A stretch of 64,000 bases of DNA from positions 16,758 through 80,757 of the forward strand of contig NZ_LVEG02000009.1 of assembly GCF_001614315.2 (NCBI RefSeq). Direction: 5' to 3'. The notes below the pieces were generated by a model, which searched no databases, was not told where the DNA came from, and saw only the letters and a list, made by a program, of their open reading frames with translations. The stretch's first letter is position 1, and the number at the start of each line of letters is the position of its first letter. Shown here one piece after another: positions 45,161 through 55,500 of this stretch. Origin of the DNA: Halofilum ochraceum (GTDB lineage Bacteria; Pseudomonadota; Gammaproteobacteria; XJ16; Halofilaceae). Both the position numbers and the translations under genes were made by a program.

Positions 45161-45592
45161 TCAGTCGGCTATGCGATCCGCGAGCCAGCGCTCCAGGATG
45201 AGGGCGGCGGCTATTCTATCGACATCGCCCTTGCGCGTCCTGCGTCGGCCGCCACTCTGGCGGGCATCGCTCAGCAGCTGCGAGGCCTGTGCCGAGGACA
45301 GGCGCTCGTCCGCTTCGTGCACGGGCAGGCCGTAGCGCCCGGCGAGTTGTCGGGCGAACCGGCGCGCGCGGTGCGTCACGGGCTGTTCCGTGCCATCCAT
45401 CAGCAGGGGGACGCCGACCACCAGCGCATCCGGCGCCCACTCGCGCACCGCCGTGTCGATGGTCCCCCAGTCTGGCCGCCCGTCAGTGGCGCTCGCGACG
45501 GCCACGGGGCTGGCCGACCCGGTGATCGTCTGGCCGCTCGCGATGCCAATCCGGCGGAGGCCGAAATCGAAGCCCAGAACCGTCTGCGTCAT
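45161..45592 (-). CDS. ruvX: RuvX / YqgF Holliday-junction-resolvase-like protein
   Basis: 143 residues, RNase H-like fold. The first acidic residue is in GFDFGLRRIGIA, the second in EADERLSSAQA and the last in KGDVDRIAAALIL. It is essential in E. coli and linked to pre-16S rRNA 5' maturation. It lies 48 bp upstream of pyrR and 24 bp downstream of yqgE, in the conserved order. Confidence 0.94.
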   Translation of the reverse strand: MTQTVLGFDFGLRRIGIASGQTITGSASPVAVASATDGRPDWGTIDTAVREWAPDALVVGVPLLMDGTEQPVTHRARRFARQLAGRYGLPVHEADERLSSAQASQLLSDARQSGGRRRTRKGDVDRIAAALILERWLADRIAD

Positions 45593-45616
45593 GATTCGGC
45601 CGCGCCGCGTCGCGCG

Positions 45617-46168
45617 TCAGGCATGGCCGGCATCGGAACTCAGACGGCTGAGGTCGATCCCCATGCGCGCGGCGGCCGTGGCCAGGCGGTCCTCCGCCGG
45701 CATCTCGAACAGAATATCGGCATGCACCGGACCGGTCAGCCAGGCGTTGTTCGCGATTTCGTCCTCGAGCTGCCCGCCGCCCCAGCCGGAATAGCCGAGC
45801 GTCAGCAGGGCCTTCGCCGGTCCTTCACCCCGGGCGAGCGCCTCAAGGATGTCGCGCGAGGTGGTCAGCGCGAGCTCGTCCGTGAGCGGCATCGAGCCCT
45901 CCCAGTGTCCCGGGGGGGAGTGCAGGATGAATCCGCGCTCCGGTTCCACCGGTCCACCGTAGTGCACGGGCTGCTGCGCGATGGCCTCATCGGTCGGTTC
46001 GATCCCGAGATGCTGCAGGATCTCGCCGACCGTCAGTGCCATCGGGCGGTTGACCACGACGCCCATCGCCCCGTGTTCCGTGTGATCGCAAAGGTAGGTC
46101 AACGTGCGCTGGAAATGCGGATCGGCGAGCGATGGCATCGCCAGCAGGAATTGGTTTCGCAGATCCAT
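45617..46168 (-). CDS. yqgE: YqgE / AlgH family protein (DUF179)
   Basis: 183 residues. MDLRNQFLLAMPSLADPHF at the N-terminus, GAMGVVVNRP, VHYGGPVEPERGFILH and LGYSGWGGGQLEDEI are family signatures. Function is uncertain; AlgH was first named for an effect on alginate genes in Pseudomonas. GGAGGACCG sits directly before the ATG at 46168. The gene is followed by ruvX. Confidence 0.94.
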   Translation of the reverse strand: MDLRNQFLLAMPSLADPHFQRTLTYLCDHTEHGAMGVVVNRPMALTVGEILQHLGIEPTDEAIAQQPVHYGGPVEPERGFILHSPPGHWEGSMPLTDELALTTSRDILEALARGEGPAKALLTLGYSGWGGGQLEDEIANNAWLTGPVHADILFEMPAEDRLATAAARMGIDLSRLSSDAGHA

Positions 46169-46268
46169 CGGTCCTCCGCGCGCCCGTTCATTCATCAGGC
46201 CGTCGAAACAGTACTCCGCCTGCAGTTGCACTCTGCGCCGCGTTGCCGGCGGTCGCAAGCGCCCGGGT

Positions 46269-47138
46269 CTATTCCGTGACCAGCCGATCGCCCTGGGTGA
46301 ACTCCCAGGTGCGCGTGATGTACAGCAGGTCCGTGCGCTCGCGCAAATCATCCGAAAACGGCTCGAACGGCGCGGCCAGGCGCACGATGCGCCGGGCGGC
46401 GGCATCCAGCACCGGTTCGCCGGACGACGAACGCACTTCGACTTCATGGAGCGTGCCGTCGGGACGGACCGCGGCCACCAGCACCAGTCCGCCGGACAGC
46501 CCCTGAGCGCGGGCCGCCTCGGGGTAATTCGTATTGCCGATCCGCTCGACCGACTGCACCCAGTCATGCATATAAGTAGCCGCGGGCGACGCCCGTGCCC
46601 GCGCGGTCACGAATTTCTTGCGGGGGCGCTGGGCGTACTCGCTCAGGGCGTTGTCGATTTCGGCCGCGAGGCTCGCCACGCGGGCGTCGTATTCGACGGG
46701 GTCGGACTGGCGCTCGCGCGGCTTCTTGGGCTGTTCCTCAGGTTCCGGTTCCTGCGCGATCCGCTCCTCGCCGGTCGGGCTCGTCAGCACGGGGTCCGGG
46801 CTGGCCGGGGCCGGCTCGGGGGCGCCCGCCTCGAGCGGGGCCGGCGCGAGGCCCGCCCTGGCGGCCTGCTCGGGAGAACTGACGGGCGCGCGCGGGCGTT
46901 CACGTTCTTCCGTGTTGCCGCCCCCCTCGGAGTCGGTGTTGCTGAGGTAATCGGCGGTCTCGGGTTCGTCCCCGGTGCTCTGCTGCAACAGCACGACGTC
47001 GAGTGCGCGCGCGGCATCCGGGCCCGGGCCGGGCGGCGCGAAGCCGACGCCGAGGATCACCAGCCCGTGCAGCGCGCCGGCAAGGAACAGGGTCAGCCCG
47101 AGTCGATCGGCCGCGGTGACGGCGGTGGCGGCACTCAT
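46269..47138 (-). CDS. tonB: TonB-family energy transducer
   Basis: 289 residues. One N-terminal transmembrane segment (about 13-33) is followed by a Pro/Glu-rich periplasmic stretch (about 85-145), and the C-terminal TonB domain (about 195-289) shows YPEAARAQGLSGGLVLVAAV and VRPDGTLHEVEV. TonB transmits proton-motive force to outer-membrane receptors. It occupies the place of tonB3 in P. aeruginosa, a gene linked there to twitching, so a pilus connection is possible. No exbB/exbD is adjacent. Confidence 0.9.
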   Translation of the reverse strand: MSAATAVTAADRLGLTLFLAGALHGLVILGVGFAPPGPGPDAARALDVVLLQQSTGDEPETADYLSNTDSEGGGNTEERERPRAPVSSPEQAARAGLAPAPLEAGAPEPAPASPDPVLTSPTGEERIAQEPEPEEQPKKPRERQSDPVEYDARVASLAAEIDNALSEYAQRPRKKFVTARARASPAATYMHDWVQSVERIGNTNYPEAARAQGLSGGLVLVAAVRPDGTLHEVEVRSSSGEPVLDAAARRIVRLAAPFEPFSDDLRERTDLLYITRTWEFTQGDRLVTE

Positions 47139-47228
47139 CGGGCCGGTCGGGGGTACGCTCGCATGGCGCGCATTGTAGCCTCGGCGTGGGGTTGCGTTGA
47201 GTCCGTCATGATCTTGTTCCCGGAGCGA

Positions 47229-48185
47229 TCAGGCGCCTGCCGACCAGCGCGCGGCGACGGCGTCCATCAGCCGCTCGGCGGCATCCAGCCCGGCCCCGCG
47301 GGCGATCTCGCGGATGCAGGTGGGGCTGGTTACATTGATCTCCGTCAGCCGATCGCCGATCACGTCGAGCCCGACGAAGGTCAGTCCGCGTTCGCGCAGC
47401 GTCGGCCCGACCTGCTCGCAGATCCAGCGATCGGCCGCATCCAGGGGCTGCGTGTGGTAGCCGCCGCCGGCCGCAAGATTGGCACGGGTCTCGCCGGCCG
47501 AGGCGACGCGTGCGAGGCAGTGATCCAGCGGTTCACCATCGATCAGCAGGATGCGCTTGTCGCCCTCGCGGATCGCCGGTATCCAGGTCTGGGCCATGAT
47601 CGCCCGGCGATAGCGGTGCGTGAGCGTCTCCAACACCGAGTTGATGTTCGGGTCCTGCGGGTTGACCCGGAAGACCCCCGTGCCACCCATACCGTCGAGC
47701 GGTTTGACGATGGTCTCGCCCTGCTCGGCGATGAACGCGCGCAGCGACTCGTGGCGCGCGGTCACCAATGTAGGTGGGCAGCACTGCGGGAACCAGGCGG
47801 TGAACAGTTTCTCGTTGGCATCGCGCAGCGCGCGCGGGCGATTGAATACGGGAACCCCGGCGGCCTCCACCTGTTCCAGCAGGTAGGTGGCGTAGATGTA
47901 ATCCATGTCGAACGGGGGATCCTTGCGCATCATGATCGCATCGAGCGAGGTCATCGGCGCGTCGACCACATCCGTCACATCGTGCCAATGCGTCTCGTCA
48001 TCATGGACCGTCACGGTCCGCATGCGCGCGCTGACTTTGCTGTCGCGCATCGCCAGATCGGCCGGATGGATCTCGTGGATGCGCCAGCCCCGCCTTTGCG
48101 CGGCGAGCATCATCGCCAGGGTCGAGTCTTTCCTGGGCGTGATCCCCGCGAGCGGGTCCATTACAAAGCCGATATCCCGGCTCAT
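47229..48185 (-). CDS. gshB: Glutathione synthetase
   Basis: 318 residues with an ATP-grasp fold. MDPLAGITPRKDSTLAMM (about 9-26) and MMRKDPPFDMDYIYATYLLE (split) are the N-terminal signatures; IVKPLDGMGGTGVFRV is the ATP-grasp loop and INVTSPTCIREI the C-terminal motif. It joins glycine to gamma-glutamylcysteine. GGAGACAGGCGC precedes the ATG at 48185. It is divergent from pilG. Confidence 0.95.
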   Translation of the reverse strand: MSRDIGFVMDPLAGITPRKDSTLAMMLAAQRRGWRIHEIHPADLAMRDSKVSARMRTVTVHDDETHWHDVTDVVDAPMTSLDAIMMRKDPPFDMDYIYATYLLEQVEAAGVPVFNRPRALRDANEKLFTAWFPQCCPPTLVTARHESLRAFIAEQGETIVKPLDGMGGTGVFRVNPQDPNINSVLETLTHRYRRAIMAQTWIPAIREGDKRILLIDGEPLDHCLARVASAGETRANLAAGGGYHTQPLDAADRWICEQVGPTLRERGLTFVGLDVIGDRLTEINVTSPTCIREIARGAGLDAAERLMDAVAARWSAGA

Positions 48186-48540
48186 GCGCCTGTCTCCAGC
48201 TGGTGCGCGCGGATCCCACCCGGATCGCGCGCGCTGTATGTTGCCGTATCGCCCGACCATCCATAGCCGGTATGGTTGTTGCATCGGGGTCCAGCGCCGG
48301 GCCGCCGCCGAGGTGCCATGGTACGTGATCGGGCTTGCGGCGCGCAGGGTGTGCGGTTCGATATCATCGCGTTTTCGCGGTATATCGCGTACTGGATCGA
48401 ATTGAAGTCATAACCCGTTGATTCGGGTGCGATTGGTCGAGGCGGCGTTTGCCTGTGTATCAGGGGTGCGCTATCTTCGACCCCCACTGTCGCGGCCGTG
48501 CCGGCCGCAGTCGGGCCGTTCGGGGAGGAATGCAGGGGCC
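48186..48540. other. Divergent promoter region between gshB and pilG
   Basis: 355 bases without a convincing gene. It must hold the gshB promoter (minus) and the promoter of the Pil-Chp operon (plus). A TTTTCGCGGTATATCGCG palindrome-like segment near 48373-48390 is the most structured part; I cannot assign it to a factor. Confidence 0.5.
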
Positions 48541-48939
48541 ATGGGCGATACAGACGAGTCACTGAAGGGCCTCAAGGTCATGGTTGTCGACGACAGCAAG
48601 ACGATCCGCCGGTCGGCCGAAAGCCTGCTGACCAAGGCGGGCTGCGAGGTCGTGACCGCCGGTGATGGCTTCGAGTCGCTGGCGAAGATCGCCGAGCACG
48701 AGCCCGATATCATCTTTGTCGATATCATGATGCCGCGGCTCGACGGCTACCAGGCCTGCGCGCTGATCAAGCACAACAGCCGCTTCCGCGATACGCCGGT
48801 GATCATGCTGACCAGCAAGGACAGTATTTTCGACCGTGCCCGCGGGCGCCTGGTCGGCTCGGAGCAGTACCTGACCAAGCCTTTTTCGAAGGAGGATCTG
48901 CTCGGTGCGATCAAAGAGCACGTAGCGAGCGTCCAGTAG
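48541..48939 (+). CDS. pilG: Chp-pathway response regulator PilG
   Basis: 132 residues, a stand-alone CheY-like receiver. Phospho-acceptor Asp61 in FVDIMMPRLDG, the acidic pair in VVDDSK and Lys113 in LTKPF are all present. PilG promotes pilus extension and cAMP synthesis in P. aeruginosa. The start is the ATG at 48541 with GGGGCC upstream; the gene opens the Pil-Chp operon. Confidence 0.94.
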   Translation: MGDTDESLKGLKVMVVDDSKTIRRSAESLLTKAGCEVVTAGDGFESLAKIAEHEPDIIFVDIMMPRLDGYQACALIKHNSRFRDTPVIMLTSKDSIFDRARGRLVGSEQYLTKPFSKEDLLGAIKEHVASVQ

Positions 48940-48978
48940 GGATATTGCCGTTGTCTGTCCGTTACCCGGGGAACGATA

Positions 48979-49347
48979 ATGCAGACCGTTCTGATCGTTG
49001 ACGATTCGCCGACTGAGCTGCAGGCGTATCAGGATATGCTCGAAAAACACGGCTACGCGGTCGAGCAGGCGACTGACGGCGAGACGAGCCTGAAGAAAGC
49101 GGCCGAACTCAAGCCGGACCTGATTCTCATGGATGTCGTGATGCCGGGTATGAACGGCTTCCAGGCGACGCGGCAACTCGACAAGAATCCGGAAACCGCG
49201 GATATCCCGGTGATCATCATCACCTGGAAAGACCAGGAGACCGACAAGGTCTGGGGGCTGCGCCAGGGGGCGCGCGATTACGTGGTCAAGCCGGTCAAGG
49301 AAGACGACCTGATCGAGCGGGTCAATGGCCTGCTGGGGAATGCCTGA
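48979..49347 (+). CDS. pilH: Chp-pathway response regulator PilH
   Basis: 122 residues, single receiver. Asp52 in LMDVVMPGMNG, Lys104 in VVKPVKEDD, and the PilH signature VWGLRQGARDY near the C-terminus. PilH counterbalances PilG and favours pilus retraction or acts as a phosphate sink. It lies 39 bp after pilG; a second, very similar gene follows. Confidence 0.93.
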   Translation: MQTVLIVDDSPTELQAYQDMLEKHGYAVEQATDGETSLKKAAELKPDLILMDVVMPGMNGFQATRQLDKNPETADIPVIIITWKDQETDKVWGLRQGARDYVVKPVKEDDLIERVNGLLGNA

Positions 49348-49449
49348 CACGTGTCCCGGGCACGCTGAACGCAATCGGCCGATGCGGGAGCCGCGACGCG
49401 CCGCGTTCGGTCAGGGACCAACGCCAACCGTGCAAGACGCAGGGGATCG

Positions 49450-49821
49450 ATGACAATGCCGACCATCCTGATCGTGGATGACTCGCCCACCGAGCTGTAC
49501 GCGTGCCAGAAGATCCTGGAGAAGCACGGTTATACCGTTGAATCGGCCAGTGACGGCGAATCCAGTCTCGAACGCGCGCAGCAGGTAAAGCCCGACCTGA
49601 TTCTCATGGATGTCGTGATGCCGGGCATGAACGGTTTTCAGGCCACCCGGCAGCTGAACAAGAACGCGGATACGGCGAAAATCCCGGTCATCATCATCAC
49701 GACCAAGGATCAGGAGACCGATCGCGTGTGGGGGCTGCGCCAGGGCGCGCGCGATTACATCGTCAAGCCCGTGAAGGAGAACGACCTGATCTCGCGGGTC
49801 CAGTCGGTGCTGGGCAGTTGA
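49450..49821 (+). CDS. Second PilH-type response regulator (tandem paralogue)
   Basis: 123 residues, close to the preceding PilH along its whole length: shared KPDLILMDVVMPGMNGFQAT and VWGLRQGARDY, with Asp54 and Lys106 as functional residues. It has its own ribosome site (AGGGGATCG before the ATG) and lies 102 bp after pilH. P. aeruginosa has one PilH at this place, so this looks like a lineage duplication that has diverged, mainly in the first two helices. Confidence 0.92.
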   Translation: MTMPTILIVDDSPTELYACQKILEKHGYTVESASDGESSLERAQQVKPDLILMDVVMPGMNGFQATRQLNKNADTAKIPVIIITTKDQETDRVWGLRQGARDYIVKPVKENDLISRVQSVLGS

Positions 49822-49828
49822 CGGACGG

Positions 49829-50380
49829 ATGACCATGGCGGCCGCAGTAGCACAGCGCGAACCGGTCGACCTGCTGTTCGACTATGAGCGCCGCCTTGTG
49901 GCCGCGGGTACCCGGTTGCCCGCGCAGCAAGAGGTCCGCGATCGGTGGTCGGGGATCGGTTTCCGCATCGGCGATCAGCGCTTCGTGGCCTCCATGGACG
50001 AGGTCCGCGAGGTGCTCGACCCACCCGTGTGCACCCGGGTCCCGGGGACGTCGCCCTGGTTTCTCGGGGTTGCGAACATCCGCGGCAATCTCGTGTCGGT
50101 CATGGACCTGCATGGTTTCATGGCCGGCGGCCGTTCACCCCAGGGGCGCCACGCCAGGGTTTTGATGTATCAGCGCGAGGGTGTCGCGGCCGCTTTCCGG
50201 GTTGATGACGTGCTCGGTCTGCAGCGGTTCTACATGGAGGAGCAGACCACGCTGTCGCTCGACGCGGGGGTGCTGACACCGTACCTGAACGGCGGTTTTC
50301 GTCGTAACAACGAAGAATGGCCGGTTCTGAGCCTCGCCGATTTCGTCGCGAGCAAGGACTTTCTGGAGATCTCGCGGTGA
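49829..50380 (+). CDS. pilI: CheW-like coupling protein PilI
   Basis: 183 residues. A CheW domain spans about residues 40-180 ([41 protein letters not shown]). PilI links the receptor PilJ to the kinase ChpA. It starts 7 bp after the second pilH and ends 43 bp before pilJ. Confidence 0.93.
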   Translation: MTMAAAVAQREPVDLLFDYERRLVAAGTRLPAQQEVRDRWSGIGFRIGDQRFVASMDEVREVLDPPVCTRVPGTSPWFLGVANIRGNLVSVMDLHGFMAGGRSPQGRHARVLMYQREGVAAAFRVDDVLGLQRFYMEEQTTLSLDAGVLTPYLNGGFRRNNEEWPVLSLADFVASKDFLEISR

Positions 50381-50423
50381 GTGGCGCACAAGCGCCCCGC
50401 CGCCCGTGGGGGGAGAAGAGGGC

Positions 50424-52562
50424 ATGAAACTACCGAGCATGCCGAAGCTCAATGTCGGTTCAGGGGCGCGCGCCTGGTTGGGCAGCCCGGTCATTATCCT
50501 GTCGGTGCTGTTGATCGTATTCCTGGCGGGGATGATCGCGTCCTTCCTGTACGCCCAGGCGCTCGGGCAATACCGCACGCAGTACAATGACCTCATTACC
50601 GAGCAGCGGCGGCTGGCCGAGGAGATCTCGACGACGGCAACCGCGGCGGCGTCCGGTGAAGCGGACGCCTTTGATCGCCTGCAGTCGCTGACCCGCGATT
50701 TTGGCCGTAACCTCGAGATCCTCGCCGAGGGCGACGCCCAGAGCGGACTGCCGCCGTTGCCGGGGCAGTACAGCTCGCAACTGGAATCGGTCCAGAGCAC
50801 GTGGAACGTCGAACAGGTCAACCTGGAGGCGATCACGGCCGGGCGCGAATCGGTCGAGCAGATCAATCAGTATATCGAGGAGATCCGCGGCATCTCCGAT
50901 GACCTGCTGGTCCAGACCAGTACCGTCGTCGACCAGCTTGTGTCCGGCGACGCCCCGCCGGAGGCCGTCCAGGCCGCGAGCCGCCAGTTGTGGCTGCTGC
51001 AGCGCACGCTGGGCGCGCTGGACCAGGTCGTGGCGGCGGACTCCGGGGCCCGTGAAGCGGCCCAGCGCTTCGCGCGTGACGCCGCGCTCTACGGCCGGGT
51101 GCTCGATGGCCTGCTGCAGGGTTCCGAGCGTCTCGACATCGAGCCGGTCCAGATCCCGGCCGCGCGCGAGACCCTGCGTCAGCTCGCCGTCAATTATGGC
51201 CCGGTGCGTCGGCAGATCGACGGCATCACGGAACTGGCGCCGGAACTGCAGGCGGCGACGCAGGCCGCGCAGGAACTGCAGGGCAACCTGACGGCCGCGA
51301 TCGGGCGGCTGGAGAACGCGGTTTCGCGTGGTGGTGCCGGTACGCAGACGGTCACCCTCGTCGCCGTCGGTTTCGGGGTCGCGGTGGTGATCACCCTGAT
51401 CATCCTCGCCAGCCTGCTGATCGTCGGCCAGAAGCGCCGGCTCGAGGAATCGGCCGAACAGAACCGCCGGAACCAGCGCGCGATTCTGCGCCTGCTCGAC
51501 GAACTGTCGACGCTGGCCGACGGTGACCTGTCGACCCATGCGACGGTTACCGAGGACATCACCGGCGCGATCGCCGACTCGGTCAACTCGGCGATCGACG
51601 CTCTGCGCAGTCTGGTGACCACCATCAACGCCACCGCCGAGGACGTCGCCCGCGCGGCGGACCGCACGCAGTCCACCGCGATCCGTCTCGCCGAGGCGAG
51701 TAACCACCAGGCGCGCGAGATCGCGGCGGCCAACGAGGCGATCACCGAGATGGCGACCTCCATGGAGCGCGTGTCCGAGAACGCGCGCGGTTCGGCCGAG
51801 GTCGCGATGAAGTCGGTGACGATCGCATCGAACGGTGCCGAGACGGTCCGTCGCTCGATCTCCGGCATGGACTCGATCCGCGAGCAGATCCAGGAGACCT
51901 CGAAGCGGATCAAGCGCCTGGGTGAATCGTCGCAGGAGATCGGGGACATCATCGGCGTGATTAACGACATCGCCGAGCAGACCAACATCCTCGCGCTGAA
52001 CGCCGCGATTCAGGCCTCGACCGCCGGTGAGGCGGGCCGCGGCTTCGCGGTGGTCGCGGACGAGGTGCAGCGACTGGCCGAGCGCGCCACCGACGCGACC
52101 AAGCGCGTGGAGGCGCTCATCAAGACGATTCAGAACGACACCAACGAGGCCGTGCAGTCGATGGAGCAGTCGACGGCCGGCGTGGTCAGCGGTGCAAAAC
52201 TGGCCGAGGAAGCCGGTGGTGCACTCGGCGAGATCGAATCGGTGTCGAAACAGATCGCCGAACTGATTCAGCAGATCTCGCAGGAAGCGGACCAGCAGGC
52301 GAGCAAGGCGACCGACATCTCGGAGACGATGAACATCATTCAGGGCATCACCATCCAGACGTCGGACGGCACCAGCGAGACGGCGACATCGATTGGCGAA
52401 CTGACCGCGCTCTCGCAGGAGCTGCGTGAGTCCGTCACCGGCTTCAAGCTGCCCGAGGAGATCGATCCGCAACGCAACGCGCGCCCGGGCGACGAGGGAC
52501 TTGCGAATCCGAACGAGACCCTGATCATGGAGCCGGAGGAAAGCGAATCAAGCAACGCCTGA
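50424..52562 (+). CDS. pilJ: Methyl-accepting chemotaxis protein PilJ
   Basis: 712 residues. Transmembrane segments lie at about 24-46 and 306-330; between them is a periplasmic PilJ-type sensor region of two helical modules. A HAMP-like part follows and the cytoplasmic signalling hairpin ([20 protein letters not shown], near 518) is fully conserved. It senses pilus-related signals and controls ChpA. GAAGAGGGC precedes the ATG at 50424. No pilK methyltransferase gene follows, unlike in P. aeruginosa. Confidence 0.95.
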   Translation: MKLPSMPKLNVGSGARAWLGSPVIILSVLLIVFLAGMIASFLYAQALGQYRTQYNDLITEQRRLAEEISTTATAAASGEADAFDRLQSLTRDFGRNLEILAEGDAQSGLPPLPGQYSSQLESVQSTWNVEQVNLEAITAGRESVEQINQYIEEIRGISDDLLVQTSTVVDQLVSGDAPPEAVQAASRQLWLLQRTLGALDQVVAADSGAREAAQRFARDAALYGRVLDGLLQGSERLDIEPVQIPAARETLRQLAVNYGPVRRQIDGITELAPELQAATQAAQELQGNLTAAIGRLENAVSRGGAGTQTVTLVAVGFGVAVVITLIILASLLIVGQKRRLEESAEQNRRNQRAILRLLDELSTLADGDLSTHATVTEDITGAIADSVNSAIDALRSLVTTINATAEDVARAADRTQSTAIRLAEASNHQAREIAAANEAITEMATSMERVSENARGSAEVAMKSVTIASNGAETVRRSISGMDSIREQIQETSKRIKRLGESSQEIGDIIGVINDIAEQTNILALNAAIQASTAGEAGRGFAVVADEVQRLAERATDATKRVEALIKTIQNDTNEAVQSMEQSTAGVVSGAKLAEEAGGALGEIESVSKQIAELIQQISQEADQQASKATDISETMNIIQGITIQTSDGTSETATSIGELTALSQELRESVTGFKLPEEIDPQRNARPGDEGLANPNETLIMEPEESESSNA

Positions 52563-52590
52563 TCCGAATTCCTCTGGCGGACACCGAGCG

Positions 52591-55500
52591 ATGACTGCGC
52601 ACCAGACGGTAGAAATCAACTCGATCGATACGGTACTGCGGGAGCTGGTACCACTGATCGAGGAGGTCCAGCGGACGCTGCAGTCCGGGCTGGAGAACGA
52701 TCGCGCCGTCGCCGATGCCGGAGAGGTGGCGCGGCGCCTGGCCGAGATCCGCGGTACGCTGCAGCTCCTCGACCTCACGGGACCATCGACGCTGACGGCG
52801 GAGATGCAGGCGCTGGCAAACGCGATCGCCGAGGGTGGCCTGGATCAGGTCGACGGCGCCCTTGAGGTCCTCCTCAAGGCGGTTTTCAAACTGCCGGATT
52901 ATCTCGACCGCATCCGGTCCGGCCGCCGCGATGTGCCGGCTGTCCTGCTCCCGCTCATCAACGAAATGCGGCGGGCGCGCGGCCAGGAAGAGCTGGATGA
53001 GCGGTCGGTATTCTTCCCCCACCTGGAACGCAAGCCGGCGTCTTTCGGTGCGGGCGAAGACGATGCCGCCCTGCAGGCGGCGGCGCGGCGGTTGCGGCCC
53101 CGGTTCCAGCGCGCGCTGCTGGGGTGGTATCGCGGCGGCGATGTCGAGCGGCATCTGGGCGAACTGGGCAGCGTACTGCAGGAACTCGCCGGCGCCACCG
53201 GCAGTCCCGCGGCCGTCCGTCTGTGGAGTATCTGCGGTGCATTGACCGAGTCGCTCGCGGACCAGGGCCTTGAGGGCGACAACAGCATCAAGGTGCTTAT
53301 GGGCCGGGTGGAGCGCCTGCTCAGCCGGCTGGTCCGGGAAGGTGCCCCCGCGCTCGAGAGCGGCATTCCGCTCGAGTTGCTGCGCAACCTGCTCTACTAC
53401 GTCGCGCGCTCGGGATCCGATACCGCGCAGGTCCGCGAGGTCAAGCGCGCCTACCAGCTCGACGAGTTGTTGCCCGACAGCGAGGCCCGGGCCGATTTCG
53501 AGGGCCCGAATCGTGAGCTGCTCGGGGTCGTGGGCGACGGGATCCGCGATGACCTTGCGCAGATCAAGGACGCGGTCGAACTGTATGTGCACAGTGACAG
53601 CCGCAGTGGCGATACGCTGGAAGGTCTGCCGGAACGGCTCCATCAGGTCGCCGAGACCTTCAGCATGCTGGGGCTGCAGGAGGCGCACGATACGCTCAAT
53701 GATGAGGCGGAGGTGCTCGCCCGCATTGACGAGGTCGAAACGGCCGAGGCCGATCAGCGTCTGCAGGCGCTGGCCGATGTGCTGCTCCGGGTCGAAAACG
53801 ATCTGGCCGCGCTCCAGAGCGGGCGGCCCGTCGATGTCGCCGACGATCCCGACGCACTGCCTATCCGGGCGCTGCCCGATTCCGAGTATCGCCCGCTGCT
53901 CTCCGGTGTCGTGGCCGCGTCGCTCGATGATCTCTCGCGCGTGCGCGAGGCGATCGGTGCCTACTGTGACGACCCCGAGGCGGGGCGCGAGGCCGTGGCC
54001 GAAGTCCCCGACCTGCTCGATGAGGTCCATGGCGCCCTCGCCATCCTCCCGCTGGAGAGCGCCCTCCCGCTGATCGAGGCCCTCGGCCGGCACGTGCGGG
54101 GGGAGTTCGTCGGCCGCGCGAGCGTCCCCGACGAGCAGACACAGGTCCTGCTGGCCGATGTCGTGGCCGGGATCGAGTACTACCTTGAAGCCGTGGACCA
54201 CGACCGTGCCGGCATGACCCATCTGCTGGAGAGCGCGAACCGCGCGATGGCGGCACTCGAGTCCGGGGGCGAGCCCGAGACCTGCGTTGAAGACGACCAG
54301 GTCGTCATCGAGGCCCCACCGGCCGGTGAGGGCAGCGGCGAGACCGCGGACGTCGAGGTATCGGATGCGGCCGGCCCGGCCGATTCGGCGGCGGCGCCGG
54401 AATGGGACTCCGCCTCTGACACGGAGGAGGGCGGTGACGGCGTCGATACGACCGCGGGCTCCCGGCAGGTTGATGCCACCAGCAGCGATGATGGCGCTCT
54501 CGATGAGGGAGCGATCGAAATCGGCGCTGTCGATCTCGAAGACCTCGACACGGGCATCGATGAGAGCGGGACCGGGGAAACCGCGGCTGACAGCGACGAT
54601 ACGTTTGCCGCGGGCGTCGAAGAACCGGTTGGGGATGACGAGACCGAGGGAACGTCGGAGGCCGGCCAAGACCTCGGATCGAGTTTTGCCCTCGGCGACG
54701 AAGAGGCGGGCGCCGAAGTCCCGGATACCGAAGCCCCGGACACCGAAGCCCCGGACACCGAAGCCCCGGACATCGAAGCCCCGGACATCGAAGCCCCGGA
54801 CATCGAAGCCCCGGACACCGCTGCGGACGAACACGGGGACGGCGAGGCCGCGGCCAGCGATCGACCCGGGACGCCGATGAGCGAGGAAACGCCGGGTGAA
54901 GCCGCGGAACCGGCGGATTATTCGAGCGATGAAGCGGCGTCCGGTACGCCCCCTGCGGCCGGCCAGGTGGAGGAAACCGCCACCGAAGAAGCCGGGGGCC
55001 CGCGCGGGGCCGGCATCGATCCCGGCGCCAGCGGCTCATCCCAGCTCGCGATCCTTGGCGAGGATGCCGATGACGAGATCGTGGAGGTCTTCGTCGAGGA
55101 GGCCCTGGGCGAACTCGACAAGATCAACGAGAACCTGCCGCGCTGGAAGTCGAACCCGGGCGATGAAGAGGCCCTGATCGTCGTCCGCCGCGCTTACCAC
55201 ACGCTCAAGGGCGGTGGCCGCCTCATTGGCGCGGAACTGATCGGCGAGTTCTCGTGGTCGATGGAGAACATGCTCAACCGCGTGATCGACCATTCGATCG
55301 ATTCGACGTCGGCGGTGAGCGACACGCTGGATGAGGCGGCGGCCGCGCTGCCGCAGCTGATCGAGCAGCTGCAGGGCAATCGTGCACCGATCGCCGGCAT
55401 CGATGACCTCATCGAGCGCGCTCACGCGCTGAGCCGTGGCGAACAGGGCCCTCCCCCGACCGGCGGCGACGGTCCCGGTGGTGGCTCCGGTAGTGGCGGC

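Noticed and set aside
43985..46279. 764-codon plus-strand frame
   Set aside because: It runs antisense to pyrB, pyrR, ruvX and yqgE, all of which are confidently identified.
50460..54834. Two long minus-strand frames (670 and 769 codons)
   Set aside because: They mirror pilJ and the first part of chpA; high GC keeps the antisense frame open. The Arg- and Gly-rich products are not protein-like.
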